Shown here: piece after piece, positions 58,880-64,000 of the stretch
Layout: the number at the start of each line of letters is the position of its first letter
How positions within the stretch are numbered: the stretch's first letter is position 1
NCBI RefSeq assembly: GCF_963576675.1
Contig: NC_088919.1
Coordinates: forward strand, 50,490,501-50,554,500
DNA length: 64,000 nucleotides
Direction of reading: 5' to 3'
Origin: Euphorbia lathyris
Taxonomy: Eukaryota > Streptophyta > Magnoliopsida > Malpighiales > Euphorbiaceae
Made by a program: the position numbers and the translations under genes
The notes under the pieces: model-generated
Databases searched by the model: none
What the model was told of the DNA's origin: nothing
The model's input: only the letters and a program-made list of their open reading frames with translations

Positions 58880-60619
58880 TGTCACACCCGACCCAAATCG
58901 GCTTCGGGTATAAACGAAAAATAGGTTAACGGGCATTCGTAAGACAAAAAGGCGAATCGATTTTCTAATAGATAAAAATTTATTTAAACTACCTAAAGTT
59001 TTATTTATTATTTGGCTTGGACTAGATAATTCTATCGAGCTTCCTACGTATCCCGAACTTCTTTTAATCTTTAAACCAGGAATCAAAGCCACGTAGTTCT
59101 ACCTATTTTAGGTAGTTCTGATAGGCAGTTCTCTTAACTTATTAACTCATTTTAACTTATTGACACGTTGATTGATTCGCTAATAACTTAATTATATATT
59201 TCACTTTATTACTATATAATTTAATATATATAAATCACTTTATCAAAACGAATCAAATCGAATAACGTTTTATCAAAACGAATCGAATCGAACACCGTTT
59301 TATCAAAACGAATAATGTTTCATCAAACGCAATCAAATCGAACAACGTTTCATCAAACCGACGCTTTATCAAACCAAATTCGTAATCAAATAAACGTAAA
59401 ATTATATTTCAAATCATCAAGCCTTTTCAAAACGTAATACTAAATTTGCGTGTGTGTCCATCCTCGAATTCCACCCGTGTAGCTTATCATAACATCAATC
59501 ATATCAATAATCGAGATATCTCATTCATATCTCACCTTGCCTAACGTTAGGACTACCAGCCGTGCACTCTGGCCATACCGCCTTTAGGTATGGTCTTACA
59601 ATTCTTACAACTCCTACCCCGGGCAATCCTAGATGGACAAAACCATTTTATCTTTCAAAATATCACAACATAAAAATCATATTTGATTTCAATTCAAATC
59701 TCATAAATAATAATAATAACCGTAGTAGCTTCCTCAATCCAAAAATAATTCGCATCAAATAGTCGAATTCATTTTCTCGACTCAATTTTCAAATAAATAC
59801 CACAAGCATAAAATTATACATCAAATTAATCATTTTATAATTAAAATCAAAAGTAAATACTTTAAAGAATCTATTTCCATAAAAAAAAATCATAAGTTTG
59901 ACAATTTCATCAGATTAAACTCACTCAAATATTATAGAAATAGACTTAAATAAAATTTATACCAAATACTTTATCGGACTATTTTTATACATTTTTATTG
60001 GACTATTTTCATACATTTTTATCGGACTATTTTTTATTTGCCATTATCACTGGAATAGTTCATGTAATACTGATCAGTTGGACTCGTGACACTGTACTAT
60101 TTTTATGTTCCAAACTCTTATACTAATTTTATATTCGATATCGTCTCTACTTGGTAAATATCAGCATTGGTCCTTTTATTTATTAATTTTAACTTTTTGC
60201 TTAAAATATTTTATTCATAAGATTTAAAATAATCGAAATATTCTTATTAGATTATTTTCGGTCACTGAGATATTAATTTTGAACCGACGTAGTTAATTTG
60301 GACCAATTATACCTTTAAACTCGTAACACGGCTAAAGGTCTTAATACGGAATTTTACTTCGATAAATCTAAAGGACAACTAGTCTAAAATTTATATTTTT
60401 ATATTTTATTAGTAACCTATAGGCTTGATAAATTACTAATCACAACCCTATTAAAATTTAACGCAACTACCGAAACCAAACTTACACAAAATCATACGGA
60501 TAACATTTTAAAAATAATTTGAATCTAAAATACAGTTACCGAAATATTGTCGCCGAAATACTGTTTTTGGTACCCGAAATACCGTTTCTAGTCACCGAGA
60601 GGTCGTTGGCATCTAAATA
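58880..60619 (-). repeat. Array LTR 5, partial and more diverged
   Basis: 1740 bp of LTR ending at CATCTAAATA, lacking about 1150 bp. In its last 600 bp it carries several private substitutions (GATATCGTC, ATCAGCATTGG, TACCCGAAATACC, AGTAACCTATAGG) that the other copies do not share, so this edge copy has not been homogenised with the rest. Confidence 0.88.
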
Positions 60620-61330
60620 GAGATGGAAAGTCATTTGGATCGAAACATTTGGATCGATCGTCGATGAACTCATTCCACATAGAGATGGAAAGTCAGAGTT
60701 GAGGGTGCGTACAAAGGAGAGCCAGGAGAATATTAGGGCTGTAAAATGAAATTATTAGGGGGAAAGCATTTTTGTTTTCGGGAAAGATCCCGCTTTTTTT
60801 TCCAATTAATAATATATGGTCGCGGATAGATAAATGAATTGGTAACAATAATTTTTTATTTGTAACTCAAATTTATATGTGACAATTACAATTGTAACGG
60901 TAAATATAAAAAATGTTACGATCATTTATAATTGTTACAAACATTTATTTTGTGACAAGTTAAAAGAAATTATCACAAATTATTTATTAATTATGTGACA
61001 ATATATTTTATTTGTAACTAAAATATGTTTGTTATAATTAATCGTTGTAACGAAAATATTTAAAAATATGTGATAATATATTTATAATTATCGTAAAATC
61101 TAATGGTGACTATCTAAAATAATTGTTACAAATTATTTAATAATTTTTTGATAAAACTTTTTATGGATAACTAAAATATTTTTGTTATTAGTTATAATTT
61201 AATTCTTGCAAATTGATTCAAAAAAAATAAATTTAATTATTGCAAAATAAAATAGTTATAATTTTATTTGATACGAAAATAGTTATAATTTAATTGTGTG
61301 ACAACTTTTTTTTTTTTTTAAATTACTATT
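60620..61330. repeat. AT-rich region with TTGTAAC/GTGACAA repeats
   Basis: The first 80 bp repeat TAGAGATGGAAAGTCA (60618 and 60679) and CATTTGGATCGA. From about 60840 to 61240 the words TTGTAAC, GTGACAA, ATTGTTACAA and their complements recur irregularly every 30-60 bp. This looks like the subterminal repeats of a non-autonomous DNA transposon, but no terminal repeat or target duplication is clear. No ORF of interest. Confidence 0.4.
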
Positions 61331-61452
61331 ATAAACATATATCAGTACTAAACATTAAAACAAAAGAAAGAACAATACCAAAACCATAAAAACCCTAAAA
61401 TTAAAATTTCATTCGAGACAGACACAGAAGAGCCCTTGGCCAGCGCCTTGCA

Positions 61453-61620
61453 GTGCCGCCGCCGCCGCCGTCGACCTCGCCCTCGCCCTCGCCCTCGCCC
61501 TCTCCTTCGCCGTCGACCTCGTCCTCGCACTCGCGATCTCCGTCGACCTCGCGCTCGCCGTCGAAATCGTCCTCGTACTCGCGCTCACCGTCGACCTCGC
61601 ACTTCGCCTTCCTCGATATC
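61453..61620. repeat. GC-rich imperfect hexamer tract
   Basis: A sharp GC-rich, CpG-rich island in AT-rich DNA, made of CTCGCC and CCGTCGACCTCG words in 3-base register. It is open in several frames on both strands (Ser-Pro, Arg-Pro, Arg-Ala and Arg-Gly repeats), so an ORF here is not evidence for a gene. It might be the first exon or leader of a gene. Confidence 0.6.
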
Positions 61621-62021
61621 GAAAGCTCTTCTTCGACTTATCATTTGTGGTGTCCGCACCCATGTCCGCATCCGTGTCTGCACCTGAGTCGGTGCTTCAT
61701 AGATGATAACTATTGTTTCAAGATCATGTTTTGATAGAGCCACATTTTTACCCATTTTTCCCTCATGAACAAAAAAGTTACTGCTTGGTTGATTAGTGTA
61801 GTCTTGCCTAGGAGAAAAGGATTCAACTGGAGTTCTTCTGTTAAATTCTGACAGTACACCTGCAGAAGTTGACCCCAAATGCTCATCCTTAACATGTGAT
61901 GATACGTCTACTCTACAAATTTGTTGGAATTGGCATGTTGCTCTAGAATTGGGGTAATTGGAATTGGCATGTTGCTCTAGAATTGGTGTAATGCCTTCAG
62001 GCTGACACTGATTCAGTTAAT
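61585..62021 (-). CDS. Exon-like open frame, unidentified
   Basis: The minus strand is open from just after a TAA near 62022 to a stop at 61585. It reads LNQCQPEGITPILEQHANS, then HLGSTSAGVLSEFNRRTPVE and SFSPRQDYTNQPSSNFFV, and ends in an Arg-rich tail from the GC-rich tract. Composition is mixed and protein-like. The first ATG in frame is at 61878, and upstream sequence could be spliced in. No family is recognised. It could equally be a chance opening in transposon DNA. Confidence 0.25.
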
Positions 62022-62029
62022 TGAATTTC

Positions 62030-64000
62030 TGGCTTGGTATGAGTCCTTTTGAGCATTGTGAATAGTGACTTGTCAGTTGGACTAAAAGAAGCATCACACG
62101 TAGTTTAGGACAAAGGTTTGTTTTTGAGATCCCTTCATGATACTCTTTGTTTGACAAGATTCAGCCCCTTTTATTGCTCTTATTCATGCTCTATCTTTGT
62201 CTCTTCTTTTCTTATCTTTTTTTTAATGTTAAATATTTCAATTGTGTGGTAATCTTGAGCGAAAATGTTTTGTTAGAGCATTGAGAGAATAATATTTTTT
62301 GTTGAAATGTTACTCCATAGCTTGAAAAGCTGGTTAAGTAGGAGAATTTGTCAGTCCTTAACCCTCTTCTTCTAAAATTCGGTATTTTAATCATCTAAAT
62401 ACAATAGCAGATAACAATAATCTTTTGTATGTTTCTCTTCGTTGAATATTGTGTTGTTAATGTCCACAATTTTAGTGGAGAACTACCTCTTGCTCTCACT
62501 CATATGACCAAATTAACAGAAACATAAGTAATCTATCAACCTTAGCTATTGCGTATGCTAATAATAAATATATATAGAGAGATCATAATTTGCAGGCATA
62601 TGTAGTAGGATTAGAAGTTACAACTTCAATGGGAAACTGCCCAGTTTTATTTAGAGCTGGAAACAACTCAAGATCTTGTAGGTGTTTCTTTGTATCAGAC
62701 AATTCCAATGTACAAAACTATGGGGAAAGGTTCTAAGTTTCTTGACTTGGAAAACATGGAAAACATGATGTATTTGTAAGTCATTCTTACCGAAAACATG
62801 TAATACTTTTTCCCCTTATCTTTGAATTTTAAAAGATATATCATGTTTTTATAGTAATATTGATGAAATTTCTTTCTTCAAATTTTGACTGTTTACATTA
62901 TTCTTATGAACTAGTAAGTTCCATTTGACCTATTTGTGTCAGTGTTGATTTCTACATAGCTTTTGTATCTTACCGAGTTTATGTCATCTTATATTTTGAG
63001 TACAGTAGCTTATATTTTCATACAGGCATATACAATTGAGTGGCTAAATATGTAAAACTAGTTTGTATGATTTCAGGTCTCATTTTTGAAGATGAAAAGG
63101 AGAAAAAGAACAATTCTAAGCTTTTTCTCATAGAATTCTTAGGGTGTTATATACCTGAAGTTCTATGAGCATCATTTATGAGTTAGAATTGTATCATTCA
63201 TATAAGCTTAAAGCTCCTAATATTACTTGTTAAGAATAAATGGTGGTTATAGATTCAGATAAAGCTTAAAGCACCCTTTAAAGGGTAAATTTACCTCTTC
63301 ACCTCTACAAAATGTTGTGTGATGGATGGCTCCTTACCTATCCATTTGGAATATTTGCCTCTTCAAGTATCAAAATGGATAATATTGTACTAAATGTAGA
63401 CAATTAAATTGAATATTTACCTAACTTGTTTTTATAGGTGGCCTTTTCAGTTGGCTCAAAGTTGAATCCTATTGTTGTAAGGTTGATCATATTTGCACTC
63501 TTTGGGTTTCTATTTGTATTCTGTTGTTTTTAAATGTTAGAATACAGGGCCTGAAATCCCTTCATATCAAAATTAGCTGCTGACATTCTTGGTGGTGTTG
63601 ATCACGTTTGGTGTAAGTTTGATTGGGATTTTTTATTTTGTGTTACCATTCAAATACATTTGTTGATAAATTTTGAAGTGCAATTAAAATGGTTGTAATG
63701 CGACTAATTCATTCTTTGATGAATTTATAAACCTATTTCTTTACCTTAGAGCAACTTCTGGCACTACGTTCCCTCGTGTGTCTGACCTTTTTGCTCCTGT
63801 GAATACTGATTTGTTAATGTTAAGTTTCATTTTATTTGTTTGTAGTATGTTGCTTATAAGTTGTTGTTTGAATTGGCAGACCGGAGTCATCTAAGCGGAG
63901 CTATAAGTAGTGAAAGAACAATGTATATCTCACCACTGCTAAGGATGACAATCTAAAAGGGAACAAGATCTGTATTAAAGAAAACACTCCTTTGAAATTA
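62030..64000 (+). other. Noncoding-looking region with weak plus-strand exon signals
   Basis: Several short open stretches with good splice-like borders occur on the plus strand. One follows TTTTATTTAG| at about 62651 (LETTQDLVGVSLYQTIPMYK..) and ends before GTAAGTC at about 62775. Another lies between TTTTTATAG| and |GTAAGG at about 63439-63480 (VAFSVGSKLNPIV). A third follows TTGGCAG| at about 63880 (RPESSKRSYK-stop). They may be exons of one gene, but I recognise no product and cannot join them with confidence. Confidence 0.25.

Larger units (their letters stand above)
47275..60619 (-). mobile_element. Tandem LTR array of an internally deleted gypsy element
   Basis: A 3.1-kb unit repeats head to tail with starts of the same word (CGTAGTAGCTTCC) at 47281, 50399, 53502, 56607 and 59721. 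Each unit is one LTR of about 2.89 kb plus a 213-bp internal piece. On the plus strand an LTR begins TGTCACACCCGACCC and ends GACACGGATGTTACA. The element reads on the minus strand: pol stop and PPT before the 3' LTR start TGTAACATCC, and PBS TGGTATCAGAGC after the 5' LTR end GGGTGTGACA. Units are nearly identical. The outermost LTRs are both partial. The PBS and pol-end sequence point to a Tekay-like lineage. Confidence 0.9.

Noticed and set aside
48077..59762. Small ORFs repeated every 3.1 kb (60, 66, 83 and 98-114 codons)
   Set aside because: They repeat because the LTR repeats. They are AT-rich, lack recognisable domains, and some vary with A-run or microsatellite length, so I did not call them genes.
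47275..60619. CRISPR-like or satellite interpretation of the periodic array
   Set aside because: The unit is 3.1 kb and has LTR termini, PBS and PPT. This is a retroelement array, not a short-repeat/spacer system or ordinary satellite.
61436..61687. Arg-Pro, Ser-Pro and Arg-Ala repeat proteins from the GC-rich tract
   Set aside because: Low-complexity DNA in 3-base register is open in several frames on both strands, so none of these ORFs is supported.

Overview
This is a repeat-dominated stretch of a plant nuclear genome, most likely a eudicot. It is AT-rich and contains nested LTR retrotransposons of plant-specific lineages (Athila-like and Tekay/Del-like Ty3/gypsy, Sirevirus-like Ty1/copia), L1-type LINE tails with plant RNase H domains, MITE-like repeats, and introns with ordinary plant GT..AG sites. 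The only host-type gene I recognise is a heavy-metal-associated isoprenylated plant protein (HIPP). It is present in two copies, both damaged. I found no rRNA or tRNA genes, no CRISPR array and no bacterial features.

Layout. (1) 1-19137 is a three-level nest. A Tekay-like gypsy fragment was hit inside its gag zinc knuckle by an Athila-like element, whose 3' LTR is 15809-17639. That element's pol was in turn split by an 11.4-kb Sirevirus-like copia element on the minus strand (1176-12537, target duplication AATGT). The copia element keeps both LTRs, PBS and PPT, a gag and pol broken by three Trp-to-stop changes, and an intact 936-codon extra ORF. (2) 19138-21556 holds a broken LINE RNase H fragment, sparse noncoding DNA and a MITE with long terminal inverted repeats. 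(3) 21690-45265 is a segmental-duplication block. A unit of about 4.85 kb occurs as U1 to U5, complete or partial, and the two HIPP copies lie next to U3 and U5. U1 and U2 carry a 1.66-kb solo LTR, and U1, U2 and U4 carry a 101-bp miniature LTR. U3 and U5 show the matching empty sites. A 2.46-kb piece of the same Athila family joins HIPP copy 1 to U4, and a 5'-truncated L1 LINE sits inside U4. (4) 45266-47274 is single-copy sequence with two exon-like remnants of an unidentified gene. (5) 47275-60619 is a head-to-tail array of an internally deleted gypsy element on the minus strand: five LTRs (three complete at about 2.89 kb, two partial) separated by four identical-length 213-bp internal pieces that keep only the pol stop/PPT end and the PBS. 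(6) 60620-64000 holds an AT-rich TTGTAAC/GTGACAA repeat, a GC-rich imperfect hexamer tract, and weak exon-like signals.

The window records repeat evolution by nested insertion, LTR-LTR recombination and segmental duplication. The least ordinary parts are the tandem LTR array, the paired GC-rich motif shared by the Athila LTR and its 3' noncoding region, the LTR core with two hairpins conserved between two otherwise diverged LTR types, and the two HIPP paralogues broken in different ways.
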